Of a stretch of 64,000 bases of DNA, positions 54,469 through 63,091 are shown one piece after another; the first letter of the stretch is position 1, and every line of letters begins with the position of its first letter. This DNA comes from Pseudonocardia nigra (GTDB taxonomy: Bacteria; Actinomycetota; Actinomycetes; Mycobacteriales; Pseudonocardiaceae). Below the pieces are notes generated by a model. It had not been told where the DNA came from, made no database searches, and worked only from the letters and a program-made list of their open reading frames with translations. A program made the translations under genes and the position numbers. The stretch spans positions 62,001 through 126,000 of the forward strand of contig NZ_JAHKRK010000001.1 of the NCBI RefSeq assembly GCF_019396355.1, written 5' to 3'.

Positions 54469-56757
54469 TCACGCGCGGGACGAAGCCGCATGGTGTCGAT
54501 CTCGCGCGTCGCCGTGCCCTTCCCGGCCGGCGGTCGTCGACGGGTGCGCGTCGCCGCGCTTGACGGCGGCGAGGAGCATCTGCGCGACGTCCTGGACCCG
54601 GACGTCCTCGCCCTGGCCCTCGCTCTGCTTCTGCGTGAGGCCGTCGCCGAGCATCGTCCGGCAGAAGGGACAGCCGACGGCGATGGTCCCGCCCGCACCG
54701 GGGGTGGTCCCGGCGAGCGTCTCCAACGCCTCCTCCGTGCGTGTCACGTTGATCCGCCTGCCGACCCGCTCCTCCATCCACATGCGGGCGCCCCCGGCCC
54801 CGCAGCACATGGAGCGGTCGCCGTGGCGGGGCATCTCGGTGAGTCTGGCGCCCGCCGCCCCGACGAGCGCGCGCGGCTCCTCGTAGACCTCGTTGTGCCG
54901 GCCCAGGTAGCACGGGTCGTGGTAGGTCACGTCCGTCATCGCGTCCGGCGCGGAGACCGGCACCAGCCTGCCCTCCCGCACGAGCTTGTTGAGCAGCTGC
55001 GTGTGGTGCACGACCTCGTAGTGCCCGTCGAGCTGCGGGTACTCCCGCCCGAGGGTGTTGAGGCAGTGCGGGCAGGTGGTGACGATCTTGCGGGTGCCCG
55101 GCTCGCGGCCCTCGAACACGGCGTCGAGGACCTCGACATTGGCCCTCGCGAGCATCTGGAACAGGAACTCGTTGCCCGAGCGCCGCGCCGGGTCGCCGGT
55201 GCAGGTCTCCTCCGGGCCGAGCACGACGTAGTTCACCCCGGCGCGGTGCAGCAGCTCCGCGGTGGCCTGCACGGTCTTCTTGGCGCCGTCGTCGAACGCG
55301 CCCGCGCAGCCGATCCAGAACAGGTACTCGACCTCCGGGGCGAGCTCACCGTCGAACACCTGCACCTCGAAGCCGAGCTTCTCGGTCCAGTCCAGGCGCT
55401 GCTTCGCGTTCTGCCCCCAGGGGTTGCCCTTGTTCTCCAGGTTCTTGAACAGCACTCCGAGCTCCGAGGGGAACTCGGACTCGATGAGGACCTGATGGCG
55501 GCGAATGTCGACGATGTGGTCGACGTGCTCGATGTCCACCGGGCACTGCTCCACGCATGCGCCGCACGTGGTGCACGACCACAGCACGTCCGGGTCGATC
55601 ACGCCGAGCACCTCGGCGCCGCCGACCAGGGGGCGGCCGGCCTCGGCGCGGGCGGCCTCGCTCAGCAGGTCCAGCCGGGCCCGCCCCTCGTCGCCGGTCA
55701 GGCCGATCTCCTCGCCGGTCAGGTCCATCCGGCCGCCGGCCAGCAGGTAGGGCGACTTCGCCTCGGCGTGTTCGCGCAGCGCGTTGACCAGGAGCTTGGG
55801 CGACAGCGGCTTCTCGGTGTTCCAGGCCGGGCACTGCGACTGGCACCGCCCACACTCGGTGCAGGTGGTGAAGTCGAGCATCGCCTTCCAGGAGAAGTCC
55901 TCGATCCGGCCGGCGCCGAACGTGTCGGTGTCCGGGTCGGCCTCCTCCAGGTCGAGGACGGCGCCGCCGCTCGTCATCGGCTTGACCGCGCCGAGCGCCT
56001 TGCGACCGGAGTCCTCACGCTTGAAGTAGATGTTGAAGAACGCCGTGAACCGGTGCCAGGCCACCCCCATCGTCGGGGTGCGCGCCAGCACGATCAGCCA
56101 GATCGACGCCGAGAGCACCTTCACCGTGGCGAAGACGCTCACGAGCGCCGGGCTCGCGGGCAGGACGGAGCCGAGGGCGATCGAGACCGGGGCGGACCAC
56201 GTGGGCACGTCGAACGCGCCGATCGCGTGCTTCGCCGCGCGCACCAGGAGGATGCCCAGGCCCTCGACGAGCACGACGGCCTCGACGAAGGCGGCGCGGC
56301 CGTTGTGCGAGCCGTAGAACCGCGAGGCGCGGCCCCGCCGGCGTGGGCTCCCGGCGAGCCGGTAGGCGATCAGCGGCAGGATGCCGACGATCGTGCCGAC
56401 GGCCAGGACCTCCACCAGCAGGTTGTAGGGGCCCCACTCGCCGATCAGCGGCAGGTGGAACCGCGGGTTCCACACCTCGCCGTAGGCCTCGACGAGGGCC
56501 AGGAACAGCCCGCCGAAACCGACCATCACCAGCCAGTGGAAGACCCCGACGTGGCTCCACTTGAGCATGCGGGTGTGCCCGAGCGTCTCCACCAGCATCG
56601 TGCGCAACCGCGGCCCGATCGGGCCGGTCCGCGAGCCGTCGGGCTGCCCGAGCCGGATCACGCCCACCAGGTGCCGCACGGTCCGAGCGACCATCACCAC
56701 GGCCACGACCGTGATCACCGCCGTCAGGACACCCAGGACGATCTGGAGCCAGTGCAT
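54469..56757 (-). CDS. Membrane Fe-S oxidoreductase, heterodisulfide-reductase-like
   Basis: 762 residues. The first about 230 residues have five or six membrane helices with conserved His (a NarI-like heme region). Then come two 4Fe-4S motifs (CTECGRCQSQCP; CTTCGACVEQCP) and two CCG domains (HDPCYLGRHN, CCGAGGARMW; CPHCLNTLG, CPFCRTML). Such proteins move electrons between a quinone pool and an unknown donor, often linked to acyl-CoA dehydrogenase/ETF in actinobacteria. The reductant is not evident. The gene converges with the amidohydrolase gene, six bases apart. Confidence 0.87.
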   Translation of the reverse strand: MHWLQIVLGVLTAVITVVAVVMVARTVRHLVGVIRLGQPDGSRTGPIGPRLRTMLVETLGHTRMLKWSHVGVFHWLVMVGFGGLFLALVEAYGEVWNPRFHLPLIGEWGPYNLLVEVLAVGTIVGILPLIAYRLAGSPRRRGRASRFYGSHNGRAAFVEAVVLVEGLGILLVRAAKHAIGAFDVPTWSAPVSIALGSVLPASPALVSVFATVKVLSASIWLIVLARTPTMGVAWHRFTAFFNIYFKREDSGRKALGAVKPMTSGGAVLDLEEADPDTDTFGAGRIEDFSWKAMLDFTTCTECGRCQSQCPAWNTEKPLSPKLLVNALREHAEAKSPYLLAGGRMDLTGEEIGLTGDEGRARLDLLSEAARAEAGRPLVGGAEVLGVIDPDVLWSCTTCGACVEQCPVDIEHVDHIVDIRRHQVLIESEFPSELGVLFKNLENKGNPWGQNAKQRLDWTEKLGFEVQVFDGELAPEVEYLFWIGCAGAFDDGAKKTVQATAELLHRAGVNYVVLGPEETCTGDPARRSGNEFLFQMLARANVEVLDAVFEGREPGTRKIVTTCPHCLNTLGREYPQLDGHYEVVHHTQLLNKLVREGRLVPVSAPDAMTDVTYHDPCYLGRHNEVYEEPRALVGAAGARLTEMPRHGDRSMCCGAGGARMWMEERVGRRINVTRTEEALETLAGTTPGAGGTIAVGCPFCRTMLGDGLTQKQSEGQGEDVRVQDVAQMLLAAVKRGDAHPSTTAGREGHGDARDRHHAASSRA

Positions 56758-56817
56758 CGTGGGGTCGACCTCTCAGGAGGAGCGCGAGTACTTCCTCCGG
56801 AACGTACGACACTACTG

Positions 56818-56847
56818 GCGATTTGTATGGCCAAATAATGCGATTTG
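56818..56847. promoter_or_regulatory. Direct repeat GCGATTTG x2 (22-bp spacing) with ATTTG/CAAAT inverted repeat
   Basis: GCGATTTG at 56818 and 56840, two helical turns apart, and ATTTG-tatggc-CAAAT at 56821-56836. The second copy overlaps the -35 of the GntR gene. A likely operator in the divergent interval. Confidence 0.45.
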
Positions 56848-56872
56848 ACGTGCGCGGTGTGTCACATAACCT
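56845..56872 (+). promoter_or_regulatory. Promoter of GntR gene: TTGACG-16-TAACCT
   Basis: A good -35 and -10 with 16-bp spacing. The start point would fall near 56879, so translation must begin after that; this supports GTG 56898 over the earlier ATG 56838. Confidence 0.5.
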
Positions 56873-56897
56873 GTCCGTCGTCCGGCTGTCACCGGAC

Positions 56898-57662
56898 GTG
56901 GACGACCGAACGGTGGTGGCTCTCGTGCCCGGACGAGGTGAAACCAGCTACCAGCTCGTCGCCCGCGAGCTGCGGGCCGCCATCCGACAGGGCGTCTACG
57001 CCGACGGCCGGGCACTGCCGACCGAGGCGGACCTGGCCGCGACGCACCGGGTGAGCCGGCAGACGATCCGCCGTGCCTTCCAGGACCTCGTCGCGGAGGG
57101 CCTCGTCGCACGGGTACCCGGGCGCGGCACCTTCGCCCGGCCCGGGCCCGACGGCTACATCCGGCACGTCGGCACCGTCGACGACCTCATGGGGCTGTCC
57201 GAGGACACCGAGATGCGCGTCGTCGAACCGCTGGCCCGGCGGATCGACGTGCTCGGCGCGGGCCGGCTCCACCTGACATCGGATGCGGTGTTCGCGCTGC
57301 GGCTCACCCGCTCCCACGACGGCACCCCGTTCTGCGTCACGGCGATCTGCCTGCCGCCCGCGATCGGACGGGAGCTCGCCACGGTCGACACGCTGAGCAC
57401 CGCCGGCGCCACCAGCACGGTGACGGTGATCGGGCTGCTCGACGCCCGGCTGGGCATCGAGATCGCCGAAGCCCAGCAGAGCATCAGCGTCGAGCTCGCG
57501 AACGCGACGCACGCCGCCGACCTCGGATGCGCCCCGGGCCATCCGCTGCTCCGCATCGACCGGCTCTACCTGGACACCGAGGGCAACGGCGTGGAACTGG
57601 CCATCAGCCACTTCCTGCCCGAGCACTACTCCTACCGGATCAACCTGCGGCGCGGCGCCTGA
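56898..57662 (+). CDS. GntR/HutC-family transcriptional regulator
   Basis: 254 residues from GTG 56898 (ATG 56838 gives a longer form). Winged HTH: YQLVARELRAAIRQGVYADGRALPTEADLAATHRVSRQTIRRAFQDLVAEGLVARVPGRGTF. The C-terminal part is a UTRA-type ligand domain (SISVELANATHAADLGCAPGHPLLRIDRLYLD). It diverges from the Fe-S oxidoreductase gene, and direct repeats overlap its promoter. It converges with the bkd E2 gene. Ligand unknown. Confidence 0.88.
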   Translation: MDDRTVVALVPGRGETSYQLVARELRAAIRQGVYADGRALPTEADLAATHRVSRQTIRRAFQDLVAEGLVARVPGRGTFARPGPDGYIRHVGTVDDLMGLSEDTEMRVVEPLARRIDVLGAGRLHLTSDAVFALRLTRSHDGTPFCVTAICLPPAIGRELATVDTLSTAGATSTVTVIGLLDARLGIEIAEAQQSISVELANATHAADLGCAPGHPLLRIDRLYLDTEGNGVELAISHFLPEHYSYRINLRRGA

Positions 57663-57680
57663 CGCGGTCGCACCATCGTC

Positions 57681-58993
57681 CTAGAGGTCCGCGAGGGCCG
57701 GGAGCGGGTTCTCGACGGCGTCGGCGACGAACCGGAGGAACCCGCCCGCGCTGCCGCCGTCGCAGACCCGGTGGTCGAAGACCAGCGACAGCTGAGTGAT
57801 CTGCCGGGGGACGACCTGGCCGTCCACGACCCAGGGCCGGGGGTGCACGCGGCCGAGGCCGAGGATCGCGACCTCGGGGTGGTTGATGATCGCAGCGCTG
57901 CCGTCGACGCCGAGGACGCCATAGTTGTTCAGGGTGAACGAGCCGCCGGTCAGCTCGGCCGCCGACGCCTCGCCGCTGCGGGCCGCCTCGGCCAGTCGCG
58001 GATCTCGCCGTCGAGGTCACGGATGCTGCGCCGGTGGGCGTCCCGCACGACCGGGACGACGAGGCCGCGGTCGGTCTGCGCGGCGATGCCCAGGTGGACC
58101 CCGTCGAGGTGCTGGATCTCCTCCCGCTCCAGGTCGACGCGCGCGTTGAGCTCCGGGAAGCGGGCCAGCCCCGCCACGACGAAACGGGCGATCAGGGCGA
58201 GCAGGCCGGGCGGGCGGCCCTCGCCCGCCATCGCCGCCCGCACCTCCAGCAGGGCGGTGGCGTCGACGTCCACCCACGTGGTGGCCTCGGGGATCTCCTG
58301 GCGGCTGCGGGTGAGGGTGGTGGTGACCGCGCGGCGCAGCCCGCGCAGCGGCACCCGGGTCCGGACCGGCAGGCCGGTGCGAGCGTCGACCTCCGGGGTG
58401 GCACGGGGCTCTGCGCTGACCGGGGCCACGGGCGCGGCAGGTGTGCGCTCCGTGGTGGCGCGCTCGACGTCGGCACGCGTGATCAACCCGCCGGGGCCGG
58501 TCCCGTCGAGCGCGGTGAGGTCCAGACCCCGTTCGCGGGCGAGCTTGCGCACCAGGGGCGACTTCACCCGCGGGCGCTCGGCCGGCCGGGTGGGCGGGCC
58601 CGCCGGAGCGACCGGACCGCGCCGGCGACGCCGCCCGCCGCCCGTGGACTCGCCGGGAGTGCCGTAGCCGATGAGCACGTTGCCCGAACCCGCGCGCTCC
58701 TCCTCGACGTAGGTGGCCGCCGCGGGCTCGGTCGCCGGGACCCGGGCGGCGCCCTCCGGGTCGACGGACAGCAGCGGCGCACCGACGGCGATCGTCTCCC
58801 CCGGCTCGCCGTGGCGCACCGCCACGACGCCGCCGTACGGGGACGGCACCTCCACGGTGGCCTTCGCGGTCTCGACCTCGGCGACCGGGGCGTCGACGGC
58901 GATCGTGTCGCCGACGGCGACCAGCCACGTCACCAGCTCGGCCTCGGTGAGTCCCTCCCCCAGGTCGGGCAGCGTGAAGACCTGGCGACTCAT
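57681..58993 (-). pseudogene. bkdC: Dihydrolipoamide acyltransferase E2 (branched-chain type), frameshifted
   Basis: From ATG 58993 (GGGAGGA before it) the frame gives a lipoyl domain (TLPDLGEGLTEAELVTWLV, lipoyl-Lys in VETAKATVEV), a subunit-binding domain (VKSPLVRKLARERGLDLTALDGTGPGGLITRADVE) and the start of the catalytic domain. Near 57998 one base is missing (CGCGACTGGCC, expected CGCGACCTGGCC), and the rest lies in another frame: EAARSGEASAAELTGGSFTLNNYG and DHRVCDGGSAGGFLRF with the catalytic His/Asp, ending at 57681. It transfers the acyl group to CoA. Its start overlaps the E1beta stop. Confidence 0.82.
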
Positions 58994-60000
58994 GCGTCCT
59001 CCCACTGGAGCTCGTCGACGGTGTCGAGCACGCGGTCGACCCCGGGCAGGTGGTAGCGCTCCAGCTTGAGCGGCGGGTAGGGGATGTCGAACCCCGTGAC
59101 ACGCCGGACCGGCGCCTCGAGGTGGTGGAAGCAGCGCTCGGTGACCCGCGCGACGATCTCCGAGGCCACCGAGGCGAACCCCGGCGCCTCCGCGACGACC
59201 ACGGCCCGCCCGGTCGCGCGCACCTGCGCGGCGACGGTCTCGTCGTCGAACGGCACGATCGAACGCAGGTCGACGACGCCCAGGTCACGCCCCTCGGCGG
59301 CGGCCTGCTCGGCGGCGGCCACGGCGACCGCGACCGACGGGCCGTAGGCGATCAAGGTGGCGTCCCGGCCCTCGCGGCGCACCACGGCGCGCCCGATCGG
59401 CGGCACCGCGACCGCGCTGTCGACCTCCTCCTTCGTGAAGTAGTGCTTCTTCGGCTCGAGGAACACGACCGGGTCCGGGTGCTCGATCGCCGCCCGCAGC
59501 AGGCCGTACGCGTCGGCGTTCGTGGCCGGGGCGAGCACGGTCAGGCCGGGGGTGTGCGCGTAGTAGGCCTCCGAGGAGTCGCAGTGGTGCTCGACCCCGC
59601 CGATGCCGCCGGCGTAGAGGACGCGGATGACCATCGGCAACCGGACCCGGCCCCGGGTGCGGTTGGCCATCTTCGCGACGTGGCTGGTGATCTGTTCGAA
59701 GGCGGGGTAGGCGAACGCGTCGAACTGCATCTCGACGACCGGGCGCATCCCGTTCATCGCCATCCCGACCGCCATCCCGACGATGCCCGACTCGGCCAGC
59801 GGGGTGTCGAAGCAGCGCGCCTCGCCGAACTCGGCCGTCAGCCCCTCGGTCACCCGGAACACGCCGCCGAGCTGGCCGACGTCCTCCCCGAACACGACGA
59901 CCGACGCGTCGGCGCGCATCGCGTCCCGCAGCGCGGCGTTGATCGCCTGCGCCATCGTCGTCTTCTCGCCGGCGGGCACGGCGGTGTCCACGGCGCTCAC
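58990..60000 (-). CDS. bkdB: 2-oxoacid dehydrogenase E1 beta subunit (branched-chain type)
   Basis: 336 residues, the usual E1beta length. TMAQAINAALRDAM, VFGEDVGQLGGVFRVTEGL and FDTPLAESGIVGMAVGMAMNGMRPVVEMQF are strongly conserved; the C-terminus LKLERYHLPGVDRVLDTVDELQ is normal. It completes the thiamine-diphosphate active site with E1alpha. The GTG overlaps the E1alpha stop. The gene set and the Lrp regulator next to it point to branched-chain oxoacids, as in actinomycete bkd clusters. Confidence 0.92.
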   Translation of the reverse strand: MSAVDTAVPAGEKTTMAQAINAALRDAMRADASVVVFGEDVGQLGGVFRVTEGLTAEFGEARCFDTPLAESGIVGMAVGMAMNGMRPVVEMQFDAFAYPAFEQITSHVAKMANRTRGRVRLPMVIRVLYAGGIGGVEHHCDSSEAYYAHTPGLTVLAPATNADAYGLLRAAIEHPDPVVFLEPKKHYFTKEEVDSAVAVPPIGRAVVRREGRDATLIAYGPSVAVAVAAAEQAAAEGRDLGVVDLRSIVPFDDETVAAQVRATGRAVVVAEAPGFASVASEIVARVTERCFHHLEAPVRRVTGFDIPYPPLKLERYHLPGVDRVLDTVDELQWEDA

Positions 60001-61067
60001 CAGTCGGCCTCCTCGGCGGTCAGCTCGGCGCGCAACAGCGCCTCCTGCTCGAGCAGCTGAGGGGTGGGAGCGGCGTAGACGTGGGCGAACAGGTCACCGG
60101 GGTCGACCGACCCCTCGGCCGACAGCCCGGCCCGCACGTGCGCGGCCATCTCCTCGACCGCGGCGCGGATCTGCGCCTCCCCGGCGTCGTCGAGCACTCC
60201 CGCCCGGGTGAGGAGGGCCCGCAACCGGACGATCGGGTCCCGGCGCAGCCACGGCTCGACCTCCTCGTCGGTGCGGTACCGGGAGGGGTCGTCGGCGTTG
60301 GTGTGGGCCTGCACGCGGTAGGTGTCGGCCTCCACCAGCGTCGGGCCGCCGCCGTCGCGGGCCCGCCGCACGGCCGCGTCGAGCGTGACGGTCAGCGCGG
60401 CGAGGTCGTTGCCGTCGACCAGGACGGCGGGCACCCCGTACCCGACGCCCTTCGCGGCCAGCGACGGGGCCGCCGACTGCCGGGCCAGCGGCACCGAGAT
60501 CGCGTACTTGTTGTTCTGCACGAGGAACACCACCGGCGCGGCGAACACCGCGGCGAAGTTGAGCGCCTCGTGGAAGTCCCCCTCGCTGGTCGCCCCGTCC
60601 CCGCACAGCGCCATCACGACGGTGTCCTCCCCGCGCAGCCGGGCGGCGTGCCCGACACCCACCGCGTGCAGCAGCTGGGTCGCCAGCGGCGTGGCCTGCG
60701 GTGCGACGCGGTGCGCGATGGGGTCGTAGCCGCAGTGCCAGTCGCCGCGCAGCATCATCAGCACCTCGACCGGATCGACCCCGCGGGCGGCGATCGCCGC
60801 CGAGTCGCGGTAGGTGGGGAACAGCCAGTCCCCCTCGCGGAGCGCCGCGGCCGCCGCCACCTGGCACGCCTCCTGGCCGTGCGAGGACGGGTACACAGCG
60901 AGCCTGCCCTGCCGCACCAGCGCACCGGCCTGCTCGTTGAGCCGGCGGGCCGCCACCATCGCGCGGTACCCCACGAGCAGGTCCGCTGCGGGCGGCAGCG
61001 CCGCCTCGTCCGCGGTGTGCCCGTGCTCGTCGAGCAGGCGCACGATCTCCTCGGCCGCGATGCTCAA
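59997..61067 (-). CDS. bkdA: 2-oxoacid dehydrogenase E1 alpha subunit (branched-chain type)
   Basis: 356 residues. The thiamine-diphosphate motif is GDGATSEGDFHEALNFAAVFAAPVVFLVQNN. The start is TTG 61067 with GAGGG six bases before; no ATG lies close. YPSSHGQEACQVAAAAAL and DWLFPTYRDSAAIAARG fit E1alpha. With E1beta and E2 it oxidises branched-chain 2-oxoacids to acyl-CoA, feeding branched fatty-acid starters and amino-acid breakdown. First gene of the operon, divergent from the Lrp gene. Confidence 0.92.
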   Translation of the reverse strand: MSIAAEEIVRLLDEHGHTADEAALPPAADLLVGYRAMVAARRLNEQAGALVRQGRLAVYPSSHGQEACQVAAAAALREGDWLFPTYRDSAAIAARGVDPVEVLMMLRGDWHCGYDPIAHRVAPQATPLATQLLHAVGVGHAARLRGEDTVVMALCGDGATSEGDFHEALNFAAVFAAPVVFLVQNNKYAISVPLARQSAAPSLAAKGVGYGVPAVLVDGNDLAALTVTLDAAVRRARDGGGPTLVEADTYRVQAHTNADDPSRYRTDEEVEPWLRRDPIVRLRALLTRAGVLDDAGEAQIRAAVEEMAAHVRAGLSAEGSVDPGDLFAHVYAAPTPQLLEQEALLRAELTAEEADW

Positions 61068-61271
61068 CGCACGCCCTCGCTGTGCCTACCCGCCCCGCCG
61101 GCTCCGCAAGCTCCGCCGGCTGCCATCCCCCGTGTGCTCGGCCGGCGCTTCGCGCGGGCGCTGTGCCGATGATTCGCTCGCTGACGCTCGCTCATCGCCC
61201 CTCCTGCACTCGCAGATCAGTGGGCACCATCCTGCGGGCAACCTGGCCGTCCATCTACGCTTCGGTCCGAT

Positions 61272-61292
61272 TCACAGACAGATGTGCTGTGA
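61272..61292. promoter_or_regulatory. Inverted repeat TCACAG-N9-CTGTGA between bkd operon and Lrp gene
   Basis: Perfect 6-bp arms, about 90 bases before the Lrp gene start and 205 before bkdA, in a 315-base divergent interval that otherwise holds nothing I recognise. A natural operator for the Lrp-type regulator controlling both directions. Confidence 0.5.
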
Positions 61293-61382
61293 CGACCAAT
61301 TGCGATGGACGATCGGCCCAGCACAGCCGTCTCGCAGCCGGACGGCGAGACGTCTGGCTCGGCCCCGAGGAGGAGCACGGCC

Positions 61383-61847
61383 ATGACCGACCGCCCGGGC
61401 GGGCAGCCGACCGCGACGCTGGACGACGTCGACCGCCGGATCCTCGCCGAACTGCGCGCCGACGGGCGGCTCTCGATCCGCGCGCTCGCCGAGCGCGTCG
61501 CGATCTCCCGCGCCAATGCCTACTCGCGCGTCGAGCGCCTCACCCGCGACCGCGTGATCACCGGGTTCCGCGCGGTCGTCGACCCCGCGGCGTCCGGCCT
61601 GTCGACGTCGGCCTACGTCACGCTGACCGTCCGCCAGAACTCCTGGCGGGCGCTGCGGGCCGAGCTCGAGACCATCCCCGAGGTCGCGCACATGGCGCTG
61701 CTCGGCGGCGAGTTCGACGCCATCCTGCTCGTCCGCGCCGCCGACAACGCGGCCCTGCGCACCGTGGTGCTCGAGCGGCTCCAGGCCATCCCCGGTGTGC
61801 TCGGCACCCGCACCTTCCTGATCTTCGAGGACGCGGAGAACCCCTGA
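61383..61847 (+). CDS. Lrp/AsnC-family regulator, BkdR-like
   Basis: 154 residues from ATG 61383, preceded by GAGGAGGAG. HTH: LDDVDRRILAELRADGRLSIRALAERVAISRANAYSRVERLTRDRVITGF, then the RAM-type ligand and oligomer domain (AYVTLTVRQNSWRALRAELETIPEVAHMALLGGEFDAILLVRA). Divergent from the bkd operon, the same arrangement as BkdR in other bacteria, so it probably senses branched-chain amino acids. Confidence 0.9.
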   Translation: MTDRPGGQPTATLDDVDRRILAELRADGRLSIRALAERVAISRANAYSRVERLTRDRVITGFRAVVDPAASGLSTSAYVTLTVRQNSWRALRAELETIPEVAHMALLGGEFDAILLVRAADNAALRTVVLERLQAIPGVLGTRTFLIFEDAENP

Positions 61848-61858
61848 GCCGTGCCGCC

Positions 61859-62869
61859 TCAGATCCGGGGTGGGCCGGAGGTCTTCCGGACCACGAGCCG
61901 GGCAGGGGTGACGAACTCCCCCGCCGATCCCTCCTGCCCCTCGGCCCTGGCGATGGCGCACCGCACGGCGGCGGCCGCGAGGGCGGCGGGGTCCTGGCTG
62001 ACCGAGGTCAGCTCGACGTTGGCCAGCGAGGCGAGCCGGGTGTCGTCGTAGCCCACCACGGAGATCTGCCCCGGGACGTCGACGCCGCGCATCCGCAGGG
62101 TCAGCAGCACGCCGAACGCGGTCCTGTCGTTGTAGGCCAGCACGGCCGTCGGCAACGACGGACCGGCCAACACCTCCGTGGCGGCGGCCACCCCGGACTC
62201 CTCGTCGGCGTGCCCCTCGAGGACGCGGGCCCGGTCGGCGAGGCCGTGCGCGGACATGGCGGCCCGGTAGCCCTCGCGCCGGGTGCGGCTCAGCACCGCG
62301 CGTCCGCCGTCGACGTAGTGGATGTCGCGGTGCCCGGCCGCGACCAGGTGCTCGACGGCCGCCGCGATTCCCCGCCGGTCGTCGGCACGCACCGAGTCCA
62401 CCGACTCGGCGTGCAGCTCCGACCCGACCGTCACCGCCGGGACCCGCCGGCTGAGCGCGGCCAGATCGCGGTTCCCGATCTCCGGGCTCACGAGGACGAG
62501 CGCGGCACAGCGGTCCTGCAGCAGGCTCTCGACGGCCTGGAGCTCGGTGCGGGTGCGGGTGGTCGCGCTGAGCACGAGGTCGTAGCCGCTGTCGGCGACG
62601 GCCCGGTACAGGTGCTCGACGACCTCGGCGTGGAAGGTCTGGGAGACGGTGAACGTGACGCCGAGCAGCCGCGAGTTCTGCTCGCGCAGCACTCGCGCCC
62701 GCTGGTCGGGCCGGTAGCCGAGCCGGTCGGCCGTCTGCATGATCCGGTGCCGGGTCTCCTCCGACACGCCGGGTTCGCCGCGCAACGCCACCGACGCGGA
62801 GGAGACGGACGTGCCCGCGGCCCGCGCGACGTCCACGATCGTGACCCGCCCGGGCTTCGTCGTCGCCAC
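61859..62869 (-). CDS. LacI-family transcriptional regulator
   Basis: 336 residues from GTG 62869. HTH plus hinge: VTIVDVARAAGTSVSSASVALRGEPGVSEETRHRIMQTADRLGYRPDQRAR; the rest is the periplasmic-binding-type sugar domain (VVGYDDTRLASLANVELTSVSQDP). It diverges from an oxidoreductase gene, with two perfect palindromes of LacI type (CCGGAACGTTCCGG) between them. It is very likely the repressor of that operon and perhaps of itself. Confidence 0.92.
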   Translation of the reverse strand: MATTKPGRVTIVDVARAAGTSVSSASVALRGEPGVSEETRHRIMQTADRLGYRPDQRARVLREQNSRLLGVTFTVSQTFHAEVVEHLYRAVADSGYDLVLSATTRTRTELQAVESLLQDRCAALVLVSPEIGNRDLAALSRRVPAVTVGSELHAESVDSVRADDRRGIAAAVEHLVAAGHRDIHYVDGGRAVLSRTRREGYRAAMSAHGLADRARVLEGHADEESGVAAATEVLAGPSLPTAVLAYNDRTAFGVLLTLRMRGVDVPGQISVVGYDDTRLASLANVELTSVSQDPAALAAAAVRCAIARAEGQEGSAGEFVTPARLVVRKTSGPPRI

Positions 62870-62911
62870 GCACGCTCCTCACCTTGCCCCGACGGAACGA
62901 TCCCGTCCGCG

Positions 62912-62925
62912 TATGTCTTGACATA
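62912..62925. promoter_or_regulatory. Palindrome TATGTC-TT-GACATA over the -35
   Basis: Perfect 6-bp arms with two bases between; its right half contains the TTGACA -35 of the rightward promoter. It differs in sequence from the LacI-type palindromes, so a second regulator may bind here. Confidence 0.4.
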
Positions 62926-62947
62926 GTAACCCACGCCTGATTAGCGT
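62918..62947 (+). promoter_or_regulatory. Promoter TTGACA-18-TAGCGT for the oxidoreductase gene
   Basis: Consensus -35 TTGACA and a TAnnnT -10, placing the transcript start near 62954, only a few bases before the first palindrome. The 5' leader would be about 140 bases and include the second palindrome. Confidence 0.6.
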
Positions 62948-62959
62948 CTCCGCCATCAA

Positions 62960-62973
62960 CCGGAACGTTCCGG
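62960..62973. promoter_or_regulatory. LacI-type operator O1 CCGGAACGTTCCGG
   Basis: Perfect 14-bp palindrome with the central AACGTT/CG of LacI-family operators, just downstream of the promoter. Binding of the adjacent LacI regulator would block transcription. Confidence 0.75.
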
Positions 62974-63003
62974 CGCCGGCTGTGCTCGTTACCAAGGTGC
63001 TTA

Positions 63004-63019
63004 GCCGGAACGTTCCGGC
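63004..63019. promoter_or_regulatory. LacI-type operator O2 GCCGGAACGTTCCGGC
   Basis: Second copy of the palindrome, extended to 16 bp, with its centre 45 bp from that of O1. Two identical sites at this distance suit co-operative binding or looping by a LacI tetramer. Confidence 0.75.
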
Positions 63020-63091
63020 ACCTGCAGTCCGCGTAAATGGACCGGGTGGACAAGGCCGCCGTATCCGCCCTCGCATCGAAAGGCGACTCTC

